Below are positions 1-6,149 of a DNA stretch of 10,680 bases, piece by piece. This DNA comes from an uncultured Lachnospiraceae bacterium (GTDB taxonomy: Bacteria > Bacillota > Clostridia > Lachnospirales > Lachnospiraceae): contig CAMWUU010000091.1 of assembly GCA_947177515.1 (NCBI GenBank), forward strand, positions 1 to 10,680. The letters run 5' to 3'. Numbering within the stretch: the first letter of the stretch is position 1; every line of letters starts with the position of its first letter. The position numbers and the translations under genes are program-made. Below the pieces are notes generated by a model. It was not told the DNA's origin. It was given only the letters and a program-made list of their open reading frames with translations, and did no database searches.

Positions 1-251
1 CGCGGTTTTTCTGTTAGCCCGCACATTAAAAGCATGCTTTCTTATATCGGCTCACCCGTATAAATGCCTTCCTGTGCGCCAAGCTGCACGGACTCTGCCA
101 GGCTCTCCATTTTCGCTTCGCAAAGCACCCTGATTTCCTGCCGGTATAAAATCCCCGGAACCACTTCGGTGCGCAGTTTCATACTGCCCGCCGCCTTCTT
201 TATTTTTGCAAGCTCCTCTGCTTGCACACCAAATACTAATAATTTTGCCAT
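1..251 (-). pseudogene. DUF3783-domain protein, interrupted by in-frame stop, partial at window edge
   Basis: The intact part is 69 codons (251 down to 42), starting MAKLLVFGVQ and ending GEPI. After the TAA at 44-42 the same frame continues without a stop to the window edge as ESMLLMCGLTEKP. From memory of DUF3783 proteins of Clostridia, an 'LLLMC.(F/L)TEK' block is the conserved middle of a roughly 110-130 residue protein, so the TAA appears to cut a once-continuous gene at about its midpoint. The role of the family is unknown to me; these are small soluble proteins, and no membrane segment is seen here. The start at 251 is chosen because a GGAAAGGA ribosome binding site lies 10 nt upstream. 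A longer in-frame ATG at 332 lies at or before the predicted transcription start. Nonsense mutation, assembly error, or a genuinely short protein are all possible; the first two fit the continuing homology best. Confidence 0.65.
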
Positions 252-261
252 GGAACCAACA

Positions 262-269
262 TCCTTTCC
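262..269 (-). promoter_or_regulatory. Ribosome binding site for the DUF3783 gene
   Basis: The minus strand reads GGAAAGGA here, 10 nt before the ATG at 251-249. It decides the start at 251 over the upstream in-frame ATG at 332. Confidence 0.55.
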
Positions 270-333
270 CTGCGGCCTGCCGGTTCTATCCTTACTCCCT
301 AAGGCCGCCCATTTATTTTCCGCCCGCCGCATT

Positions 334-362
334 ATTATAGCAATTTGAAAGGATTATGTAAA
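334..362 (-). promoter_or_regulatory. Sigma-A promoter of the DUF3783 gene (extended -10)
   Basis: On the minus strand TTTACA (362-357) is followed after 17 nt by TATAAT (339-334), with TG one base upstream of the -10 box (TGC TATAAT). Transcription would begin near 327, which leaves about 75 nt of leader before the ATG at 251. Box quality and spacing are close to ideal, so the gene is or was well transcribed. Confidence 0.8.
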
Positions 363-423
363 GGTGGAAAAAACTTGTTAAATTCTTAAACATTTCCCCC
401 TATGCACCGCATCCAAAATATGG

Positions 424-429
424 TATACT
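424..429 (+). promoter_or_regulatory. Candidate extended -10 box upstream of the foldase gene
   Basis: TGG TATACT (421-429) fits an extended -10 element on the plus strand. The hexamer 17 nt upstream (401-406, ATGCAC) is a poor -35, so the promoter would rely on the TG motif. Start of transcription would be near 436, giving a leader of about 225 nt before the ATG at 662. A weaker alternative nearer the gene is TTGTGA (569-574), 19 nt, TAAAAT (594-599). Confidence 0.4.
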
Positions 430-435
430 GTGCAA

Positions 436-649
436 ATGAAAATTTTAGTTTATCTTTACGACCGACTCGCAAACCCTTCGCTTGTTGTTCGTATCGCCGC
501 TAAAAAAAGCGGCTCAAACCAGTTTTCCAGTTTAGCCGTTTCTTTCCATGCAAAAATTCGTGAATTATTTGTGAAATGCCTTTATCATTCCAATAAAATC
601 GTGTAAGATAGCATGGAAAGAAACACAGACTGAAAAACTATAAAGAAAT
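436..649 (+). other. Structured leader region before the foldase gene (no confident gene)
   Basis: Together with 333-435 this fills the gap of about 330 bases before the foldase gene. Seen directly: an imperfect stem 458-466/484-492; a 6-bp stem 496-501/508-513 (GCCGCT, six A, AGCGGC); a perfect 14-bp pair 538-551/611-624 (GTTTCTTTCCATGC with GCATGGAAAGAAAC) around a 59-nt loop; and outer arms 521-531/629-639 that pair at 10 of 11 positions. A competing hairpin 511-537 (GGCT-AAAC with GTTT-AGCC) would exclude two of these. No U-tract follows, so it is not a plain terminator. I do not recognise a known riboswitch or T-box. A 56-codon frame (436-606) is open here but has no ribosome binding site. 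Function, if any, is unknown. Confidence 0.4.
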
Positions 650-661
650 GGAGGAAATAAA

Positions 662-1969
662 ATGGGAAACCAGAAGAACCAGACACCGGCAAATGGGACT
701 GCCGAAAAGAAAATGACAAAATATGACCTGAAAATGCAGGCCAGGAAAGAAGCTGAGGCACGCGATAAGCGCCAGCGCCTGATTACCCGGGTCACGGCCA
801 TCGCTGTGCTTGTACTGATTATTATTGTCGCTGTTGCCGTTCCGCTCACAAAGCGTATCAGCGCAAAAGGGGAATATATCCGTATCGGCGACCATTCCCT
901 CTCAAAAATTGATTATGATTTCTATTACGGCTACAGCGTGAACTCCTACCTTGCCCAGTATTCCTATATCCTGCCTTATATGGGACTTGATACCACCAAG
1001 AGTTTTGATTCCCAGTATTTTGACGATACAACGACATGGCAGCAGTATTTTGACCAGATGACTGCCACAAATATCCGCCAGTACCTTGCTCTTTGTGATG
1101 ATGCAAAAAAGACGGGTTTTACCTATGATGTGGATGAGGATTACAACAGCTTTTACACGGACATGACCGAGGCGTCCACTACGCAGGGTGTTTCTTTAAA
1201 GACCTATTTAAAAAATATGTTCGGCTCCTACGCAACAAAGTCCTCCCTCAAAGACTGCGTAACCAACTTTTTAACGGCGCAGGCATATTATTCCCATATT
1301 CTGGAAGATAATAAACCTACTCCGTCGGAAATTAACGAGCGCTATGATGAAAACAAGCGCGACTATGACAATATCCACTTCTCCCTATTCGACCTTCAGG
1401 CGGACATCCCGGAGGATGCAACCGATGAGCAGAAACAGGAGGCCATGGCTGCTGCAAAAGTTAAGGCGGACGAATTCATCACACGCTACCAGGCCGGTGA
1501 AGACTTCCTTACTTTGTGCAGGGCATATGCAACAGCAGAACAGTCGGAAAAATACGAGGCAGAGGATGCTTCCGCCTACCAGAGTTCCACCTATGCAAAC
1601 ATGCATTCCTCCTACCGCGACTGGCTTTTTGATGAAACCCGCAAAGAAAATGAAATCACAGCCATCGAGGATGATTCGGCATATCATATTGTACTTTTCA
1701 ACCTGAGGGAAAAACCGGATACCGTAGACGACGATATCTCAAGCATCATCTCGTCCGAAAAAGCGCGCACCTATCTGAACGGACTGATTGAGAACTATAC
1801 GCTAAGCGACCCGAAAGACCATCTGAATCTAAAAGCCCTGGAAACAGCGGATAATACAGACGGAGAAAATGGCGATTCCGGGGAAGAGGGAACTAACAGA
1901 GGGGACGAAACTTCCGGTGCGGATGAAACGGACGGGGATAATGAGGATAACACGGACGGTGCGGAATAA
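662..1969 (+). CDS. Membrane-anchored SurA/PrsA-like peptidylprolyl isomerase (foldase)
   Basis: This 435-residue protein has a charged cytoplasmic N-terminus (1-43), one hydrophobic membrane segment (about 44-62) and a large extracytoplasmic part, so it is probably a type II anchored protein. Residues about 75-235 resemble the SurA N-terminal chaperone region (I.IGD..LSKIDYDFYY, many aromatic and helical stretches). Residues about 236-352 resemble a parvulin-type rotamase fold, ending YHIVLFNLREK. The canonical parvulin sequence is weak (IHFSLF near 238 in place of the usual RHIL-type strand), so isomerase activity is uncertain and a holdase/chaperone role may dominate. Residues about 396-435 form an Asp/Glu/Gly/Thr tail with a single Arg, likely disordered. 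There is no lipobox Cys, unlike classical PrsA. The ribosome binding site GGAGG (650-654) lies 7 nt before the ATG. The inferred role is folding of exported proteins at the outer face of the membrane. It appears to be transcribed alone. Confidence 0.75.
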   Translation: MGNQKNQTPANGTAEKKMTKYDLKMQARKEAEARDKRQRLITRVTAIAVLVLIIIVAVAVPLTKRISAKGEYIRIGDHSLSKIDYDFYYGYSVNSYLAQYSYILPYMGLDTTKSFDSQYFDDTTTWQQYFDQMTATNIRQYLALCDDAKKTGFTYDVDEDYNSFYTDMTEASTTQGVSLKTYLKNMFGSYATKSSLKDCVTNFLTAQAYYSHILEDNKPTPSEINERYDENKRDYDNIHFSLFDLQADIPEDATDEQKQEAMAAAKVKADEFITRYQAGEDFLTLCRAYATAEQSEKYEAEDASAYQSSTYANMHSSYRDWLFDETRKENEITAIEDDSAYHIVLFNLREKPDTVDDDISSIISSEKARTYLNGLIENYTLSDPKDHLNLKALETADNTDGENGDSGEEGTNRGDETSGADETDGDNEDNTDGAE

Positions 1970-2011
1970 TCCGGATTGCAGAACAACTTGAAAATGTAAA
2001 AAATTTCCGTT

Positions 2012-2087
2012 AAAAAATAATTAATATGCTCCCTTCTAAGCAACAAGCCTTTATTATTTTGCTTAGAAGGGAGCATATTGTATTTTT
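2012..2087. terminator. Bidirectional intrinsic terminator between foldase and PL11 genes
   Basis: Two 19-base arms are perfectly complementary: 2023-2041 (AATATGCTCCCTTCTAAGC) and 2061-2079. The 19-nt A/T-rich loop is at 2042-2060. On the plus strand the stem is followed by GTATTTTT (2080-2087); on the minus strand it is followed by a T-rich run (complement of 2012-2022). It lies between convergent stop codons (1967-1969 and 2092-2090), so it can end both transcripts. Confidence 0.9.
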
Positions 2088-2089
2088 CC

Positions 2090-4597
2090 CTAAAACACCA
2101 TCTCCCACTCCATATCCGAAGCCAAATAAAACTTCGTATAACATGGCTGGTTATAACAATTATTCTGCCACGCAACCCCAGTGCGGTACATGGTGTCATG
2201 CATCAGGGTAAAAAGCTTGTGCTTTGTCACCTCGTCTGCAAAATAAACCCGGATCGCGTTATCATCCGCGCGGCGATACAAAATTTCCTCCCTGAAATCC
2301 CCCAGGATATCCGCTACCAGACAGGGATTTCCCTTTGTGCCGTTATTGGTACACACATCCTCCGGCTCTAACACCACACCACGAACGGGGTCATTTACAA
2401 TCCCCATATGCTTCCCATCCACATAGTCGGCTCCATCAATAAACTGTGTCGAAAGGTCGGCAGCAAAACGCACGGACTGGTTTGTTCCCGGTGCTTCAAT
2501 GGAAAGTTCTCTTCCCTTGCAATCAAACACTTTATTTACAAAACACTGCATCCCGCGCACATCCGGCATAAAGTGGCCTACCATACAGCGCCCAAGGTCG
2601 CGGGGGACATATTCCCCCCAGAGAACCTCACCGGTTTCGGCATCACAGAGCGCATAGCCATATGGTGCTTCCTCTCCTCCTTCAAAAACATGGAAAATCT
2701 CATACCCGGGGCGATCTGGGTCAATCTTTGCCACATGGATGGCATCCCCATGCCCCAGTTTCGCCTCCCTGCCATCTTTAAGCCTCCCATAAGAAGAATA
2801 TTTCAGGCTCCCGTCATGGTCAATCACCGCCGCGCCATAGATAATCTCCTGAAAGCCGTCCCCGTCAATATCCGCTGTGGACAAGCTATGGTTGCCCTGC
2901 CCCGCAAGCGCACCGTACACCGGGTCGCTCCCTTTCCCCGTGTGCGGATGGGCGCAAAAAGGATTTTCCATCGGCACAAATCCTGAATCCACAAGAAACC
3001 GCTCCCTGTGCCGCCCCTGGCTAAAATCATAGGCTGCAATACAGGTTCTCGTATAATATCCCCGGCACACAATTAAGGATGGGTGTTCCCCGTCTAGGTA
3101 AGCCACACCGGATAAAAAACGATCCACGCGGTTGCACGGCTCAATGCGCTCCATCGCATAATCCCCCCAGCGCAGCCCATCATCCACGCGCGGGAACGGG
3201 AAGTCAATGGTTTCCGCCTCCTTCCCGTCGCCGTAAAACATTGTCAGGAACTCCGGTCCGCGGTACACAAAACCACAAAAATCCCACAGACGGTTTTTCC
3301 CGCTGCGGGAAGGCGCGTACTCCCTGATAAAATAATCCGCCATCCACAAAGCATCCTCACGTGTTAAAGGGTACTCCTTTGTCGGCGGAATACCAAAACA
3401 TTCCTCGAGTGTCCCCGGCCACTCCCCCCGGCGCACTTCTTCCATATTTTTCCAATTCATAAACATCGAAACTAAGTGCTCCCGATAGTCTTCTTTACTG
3501 CATACATAGTTGTCCGCATGGGAAACACCTTTAGCCACAGCCTGCGGCGGCAGTGTAATATAATGCCAGCGCATTCTCTGCCCATTTATAAATTCTTCCA
3601 ATCCCTCCCCGCATGTTCCATCCGCATCAGATACTTTTTCCTCTTTCCCCACCGGTCGCAAAACCCTAGTTCCCGGCGCAGTTTTTATGGAAATCTCCGC
3701 CTTCCCGTCCCCATCAAAATCAAAAACCATAAATTGCGTGTAATGGGCACCCGCACGGATATTAGGTCCTAAATCAATTCTAAAGAGCAGCCTTCCGTCA
3801 AATTTATAACAATCCAAGATACAGTGTCCCGTATATCCCATTTGCGACACATCTTTAGAATTGTCCGGATCCCATTTTACAATATATTCGTAATCCCCAT
3901 CCCCGTCCACATCCCCTACACTCATATCGTTCGCATGATAGGAAAAGACTTCCCCGGACGGGGTGGTTTGGCTGTCAGGACGGCAGATCGGAATATCATA
4001 ATAATTCTTCCCGGATGGAAAAGCCCTCACCCCTTCTTCCCGCTCCCCTGCTATTTTCTTCTCTGCACCTGCTGCCCGCACCTCGTACAGATCCTCCATT
4101 GTCCCATCCACATCAAGGTAATTCGTACTGTCACACACACAGGCAATTACTTTGCCATTTTTTATAACCTCAAAATCCGTCCCGGAAAGTCCTGTTTTTG
4201 TATATCCATCCACTTCCATTTTCATCAGCCGCCAGGATAAAAATATCCCTTTCTTAGTACGCATAGCTACAAGCCCACGGTTTAGGCATTCGAGCTGTTC
4301 ATGGAACACGCGCTGCACCGGTGTCTTTATCTTCCCGCAAAATATTTCCCGCTCCTGTGCTAGGACAGCCACAAGATAGAAATAATGCGGAATATGTGTT
4401 GACCGCCGATAACAAAACTGTGTTTCCTCCCCATAATAAATACACCGGTACTGCATGTTAGGTGTATCCCTGTCCGACCAGTATAAACGGTATTTTACTC
4501 CCTCACTAGGATATGCATCCCAGCACAGAGCCACTTGATCCTCCTGTATTTCTTTTATCCTTAAACCAATCAGAAATTCTGCATCTGCGCATGCCAT
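2090..4597 (-). CDS. Rhamnogalacturonan lyase, polysaccharide lyase family 11, cytoplasmic
   Basis: This 835-residue protein cleaves the rhamnose-galacturonate backbone of rhamnogalacturonan I by beta-elimination. Residues about 10-95 look like a fibronectin III-type module. The PL11 region starts at LNRGLVAMRTKKGIFLSWRL (about 105-124). Family hallmarks are NDMSVGDVDGDGDYEYIVKW (from 223), GPNIRAGAHYTQFMVFDFDGDGKAE (277-301), NRVDRFLSGVAYLDG (489-503), RGYYTRT (512-518), ADIDGDGFQEIIYG (575-588), LGHGDAIHVAKIDPDRPG (614-631), NNGTKGNP (751-758) and AWQNNCYNQP (809-818). The DxDGDG loops are Ca2+-site motifs of the propeller. About 110-120 residues between TAPGTR and GPEFLTMF are extra relative to the short YesW/YesX type; I recall such long forms in other Firmicutes. 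There is no signal peptide, so it should act on imported oligosaccharides. The start at 4597 rather than 4633 is set by its ribosome binding site. It stands alone, without transporter or unsaturated-uronyl hydrolase genes beside it. Confidence 0.93.
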   Translation of the reverse strand: MACADAEFLIGLRIKEIQEDQVALCWDAYPSEGVKYRLYWSDRDTPNMQYRCIYYGEETQFCYRRSTHIPHYFYLVAVLAQEREIFCGKIKTPVQRVFHEQLECLNRGLVAMRTKKGIFLSWRLMKMEVDGYTKTGLSGTDFEVIKNGKVIACVCDSTNYLDVDGTMEDLYEVRAAGAEKKIAGEREEGVRAFPSGKNYYDIPICRPDSQTTPSGEVFSYHANDMSVGDVDGDGDYEYIVKWDPDNSKDVSQMGYTGHCILDCYKFDGRLLFRIDLGPNIRAGAHYTQFMVFDFDGDGKAEISIKTAPGTRVLRPVGKEEKVSDADGTCGEGLEEFINGQRMRWHYITLPPQAVAKGVSHADNYVCSKEDYREHLVSMFMNWKNMEEVRRGEWPGTLEECFGIPPTKEYPLTREDALWMADYFIREYAPSRSGKNRLWDFCGFVYRGPEFLTMFYGDGKEAETIDFPFPRVDDGLRWGDYAMERIEPCNRVDRFLSGVAYLDGEHPSLIVCRGYYTRTCIAAYDFSQGRHRERFLVDSGFVPMENPFCAHPHTGKGSDPVYGALAGQGNHSLSTADIDGDGFQEIIYGAAVIDHDGSLKYSSYGRLKDGREAKLGHGDAIHVAKIDPDRPGYEIFHVFEGGEEAPYGYALCDAETGEVLWGEYVPRDLGRCMVGHFMPDVRGMQCFVNKVFDCKGRELSIEAPGTNQSVRFAADLSTQFIDGADYVDGKHMGIVNDPVRGVVLEPEDVCTNNGTKGNPCLVADILGDFREEILYRRADDNAIRVYFADEVTKHKLFTLMHDTMYRTGVAWQNNCYNQPCYTKFYLASDMEWEMVF

Positions 4598-4603
4598 AAA
4601 AAT

Positions 4604-4608
4604 CCTCC
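4604..4608 (-). promoter_or_regulatory. Ribosome binding site of the PL11 lyase gene
   Basis: GGAGG on the minus strand (within a GGGGGAGGAT run), 6 nt before the ATG at 4597. The in-frame ATG at 4633 lies upstream of this site, so the shorter protein starting MACADAEF is preferred. Confidence 0.75.
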
Positions 4609-4659
4609 CCCTTCCGGTCGCGCCGTACTGCAAAAAAGTTCCATATCCCCTTTTAGGAC

Positions 4660-4688
4660 ATTATCAAAACCCTCGCTCTTTAAAAAAA
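4660..4688 (-). promoter_or_regulatory. Possible promoter of the PL11 lyase gene
   Basis: GATAAT (4665-4660) is a good -10 candidate. The hexamer 17 nt upstream is only TTTTTT, part of the rpsO terminator T-tract, so the -35 is poor and an activator may be needed. The gene lies directly behind the rpsO terminator, so some promoter must lie between about 4598 and 4690. I see no clear catabolite-repression (cre) site or other operator. Confidence 0.3.
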
Positions 4689-4721
4689 ATCATGGCAGCC
4701 AAGCGTCTGCTTAACTGCCAT
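4682..4721 (-). terminator. Intrinsic terminator of rpsO
   Basis: On the minus strand ATGGCAG TT AAGC (4721-4709) pairs with GCTT GG CTGCCAT (4704-4692), a 13-bp stem containing two G-U pairs and an AGAC tetraloop. It is followed by GA and eight T (4689-4682). It begins 15 nt after the rpsO stop codon. Confidence 0.93.
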
Positions 4722-4736
4722 AATTCCCGTCTTTGT

Positions 4737-5003
4737 TTACTTTCTCAAACCAAGGCGGCTAATTAAGTCACGGTAGGACTCTAAGTCGTTCTTCTTTAAA
4801 TAGGAAAGAAGTCCCCTTCTCTGTCCAACCATCTTAAGCAGACCGCGTCTGGAATGATGATCCTTGTGATTGTTTGAAAGATGTTCGTTGAGTTCGTTAA
4901 TCCTCTCGGTAAGGAGGGCAATCTGAACCTCAGGTGAACCTGTGTCCCCTTCCTTCCTTCCATAGGTTGCGATAATCTCTGCTTTCTTTTCCTTGCTAAT
5001 CAT
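4737..5003 (-). CDS. rpsO: 30S ribosomal protein S15
   Basis: The 88-residue product has the standard length. S15 binds the central domain of 16S rRNA early in 30S assembly and contributes to a bridge to the 50S subunit. Family signatures seen: GDTGSPEVQIALLTERI (19-35), LTxHLxxHxKDHHSRRGLL form as LNEHLSNNHKDHHSRRGLL (38-56), and GQRRGLLSYL (60-69). The ribosome binding site AGGAGG lies 8 nt before the ATG at 5003. The same frame is open far upstream, past the promoter and into the end of ribF, but MISKEKK is the conserved S15 start. The gene has its own promoter and terminator and can also be reached by read-through from ribF, since I see no terminator between them. Confidence 0.97.
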   Translation of the reverse strand: MISKEKKAEIIATYGRKEGDTGSPEVQIALLTERINELNEHLSNNHKDHHSRRGLLKMVGQRRGLLSYLKKNDLESYRDLISRLGLRK

Positions 5004-5087
5004 TGTAAAATCCTCCTGTTTTAATAAATCGCCGGATACTAAGGGAGCGGTCGGAGAGTCCGCACTCCTGGTATCGGCTGCACTGCG
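5004..5087 (-). promoter_or_regulatory. Structured rpsO leader, possible S15 autoregulatory RNA
   Basis: From the predicted start near 5087 the leader forms a stable hairpin before the ribosome binding site. The lower helix GCCGATAC (5078-5071) pairs with GTATCCGGC (5039-5031), with one bulged C. The upper helix is GGAG (5068-5065) with CTCC (5047-5044) and CGG (5062-5060) with CCG (5050-5048), with a two-base TG bulge and a 9-nt loop. About 14 nt of A/T-rich sequence separates it from AGGAGG. S15 is known to repress its own mRNA through unrelated leader structures in several phyla; assigning that role here is inference from position and stability. Confidence 0.5.
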
Positions 5088-5093
5088 ACGGAT

Positions 5094-5122
5094 AGTATAA
5101 CATATCCTGCGCCCGCTGTAAA
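5094..5122 (-). promoter_or_regulatory. Sigma-A promoter of rpsO (extended -10)
   Basis: TTTACA (5122-5117), 17 nt, TATACT (5099-5094), with TG one base upstream of the -10 (TGT TATACT). Transcription should begin near 5087, about 84 nt before the rpsO ATG. It lies in the ribF-rpsO gap. Confidence 0.88.
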
Positions 5123-5184
5123 GAGGGGAATTCATTAATTTCACCTTAATTTTCGCTGACTTATCTTCCATCCCCTCCTCCCTC

Positions 5185-6102
5185 TTAACCACACCCAAAA
5201 TAAGCGCGGCATTCTTTTAGATCCTGTGCAATCTGCGCACAAAGTTTTTCAATGCTCCCAAACTTTTGTTCCGGACGGCAAAAATGCAGGAATTCGGTTT
5301 TTGCGGTTTTACCGTAACAGTTTGCGGTATAGCCAAGAAGACTGGTTTCCACCCATGGTTCGGACTGTATCCCCACACTTGGGCGCACGCCGACATTCGT
5401 CACTCCATTAAAAACTCCCTCGGGCAAGGTGGGCTTAGTCATATAAACCCCATTGGGCGGAAGCAGTTTTTCCGGAGGCGGAACCAGGTTAAGTGTCGGG
5501 AAACCTAAAGTTTTCCCAAGGCTTTTTCCATGTTTTACCACACCCGCTACATGATAACAGGCACCCAGCATCCCCGCTGCCGCCTCCATATCCCCCGAAA
5601 GGATGGACTGACGGATCCGGGTCGAACTAATGGACTCTCCTTTAAACTCCACTTTTTTGCACACACACAGCCCATAGCCAAGTTTTTTTCCATAGCGGGC
5701 AAGCATCGCCGCATCCCCGCGGCGGTTATGTCCGAAACGGTTATCCTCGCCAACCGCAAGAAAAGAAGCCCCAAGCTGCCTGCATAAAATCTCCCGGATA
5801 AAATCCTCCGCTTCCATCTCGCTGGTCTTTTCGGTAAAAGGATAGGCAACCAGCACATCCACCCCGCACGCGGAAAGGATGGCCTCCTTTTCCTGCTCTG
5901 TGTAAATCAGTTTCCCGTTCCCGCCAAAAAACATTCCCGGATGGAAATCGAAAGTAAAAACCACGCTTTTCCCCCCTGTTTCCTGTTTTTTTCTGTTAAT
6001 TTTTTCCAGTAACAGGCGGTGACCCAGATGCACCCCGTCAAATTTCCCAATTGTAACACAGGTGTTTTGTAAGGAAAAATCCTCTGTACGAATACTGTCC
6101 AT
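5185..6102 (-). CDS. ribF: Bifunctional riboflavin kinase / FAD synthetase
   Basis: The 305-residue cytoplasmic enzyme phosphorylates riboflavin to FMN and adenylates FMN to FAD. The N-terminal nucleotidyltransferase domain shows GKFDGVHLGHR (19-29, the HxGH site), FDFHP (51-55), GEDNRFGHNRRGD (118-130) and ISSTRIR (158-164). The C-terminal kinase domain shows GKSLGKTLGFPTLNL (192-206, with the Thr and Asn that bind Mg-nucleotide), NGVY (217-220), GVTNVGVRPSVG (233-244) and the catalytic Glu in WVETSLLGY (E252). The usual ETH at that place reads ETS. It ends with the typical F..F.RPEQKF..IE.L..QI..D tail. The start at 6102 is chosen because GGAG lies 6 nt upstream and gives the normal length; ATGs at 6114 and 6198 lack good sites. 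It starts 47 nt after the truB stop and is probably cotranscribed. Confidence 0.95.
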   Translation of the reverse strand: MDSIRTEDFSLQNTCVTIGKFDGVHLGHRLLLEKINRKKQETGGKSVVFTFDFHPGMFFGGNGKLIYTEQEKEAILSACGVDVLVAYPFTEKTSEMEAEDFIREILCRQLGASFLAVGEDNRFGHNRRGDAAMLARYGKKLGYGLCVCKKVEFKGESISSTRIRQSILSGDMEAAAGMLGACYHVAGVVKHGKSLGKTLGFPTLNLVPPPEKLLPPNGVYMTKPTLPEGVFNGVTNVGVRPSVGIQSEPWVETSLLGYTANCYGKTAKTEFLHFCRPEQKFGSIEKLCAQIAQDLKECRAYFGCG

Positions 6103-6108
6103 TTCATT

Positions 6109-6112
6109 CTCC
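6109..6112 (-). promoter_or_regulatory. Ribosome binding site deciding the ribF start
   Basis: GGAG on the minus strand, 6 nt before the ATG at 6102. It overlaps the alternative in-frame ATG at 6114, whose nearest purine-rich sequence (GGGGAG) is about 17 nt upstream, too far to serve it. Confidence 0.6.
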
Positions 6113-6149
6113 ATGTATCTGTCGAAAAATACTCCCCATCCGTATTCTA

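Noticed and set aside
252..332. 27-residue N-terminal extension of the DUF3783 protein
   Set aside because: Its ATG at 332 lies at or upstream of the predicted transcription start (about 327), and its codons run through the ribosome binding site used by the ATG at 251.
496..513. GCCGCT-six A-AGCGGC hairpin as a terminator
   Set aside because: No T-run follows the stem on either strand, so it does not meet the form of an intrinsic terminator.
333..661. T-box or known riboswitch in the gap
   Set aside because: No T-box sequence (TGGNACCGCG-like), and no recognisable core of purine, SAM, FMN, TPP, glycine or cyclic-di-GMP riboswitches was seen by eye.
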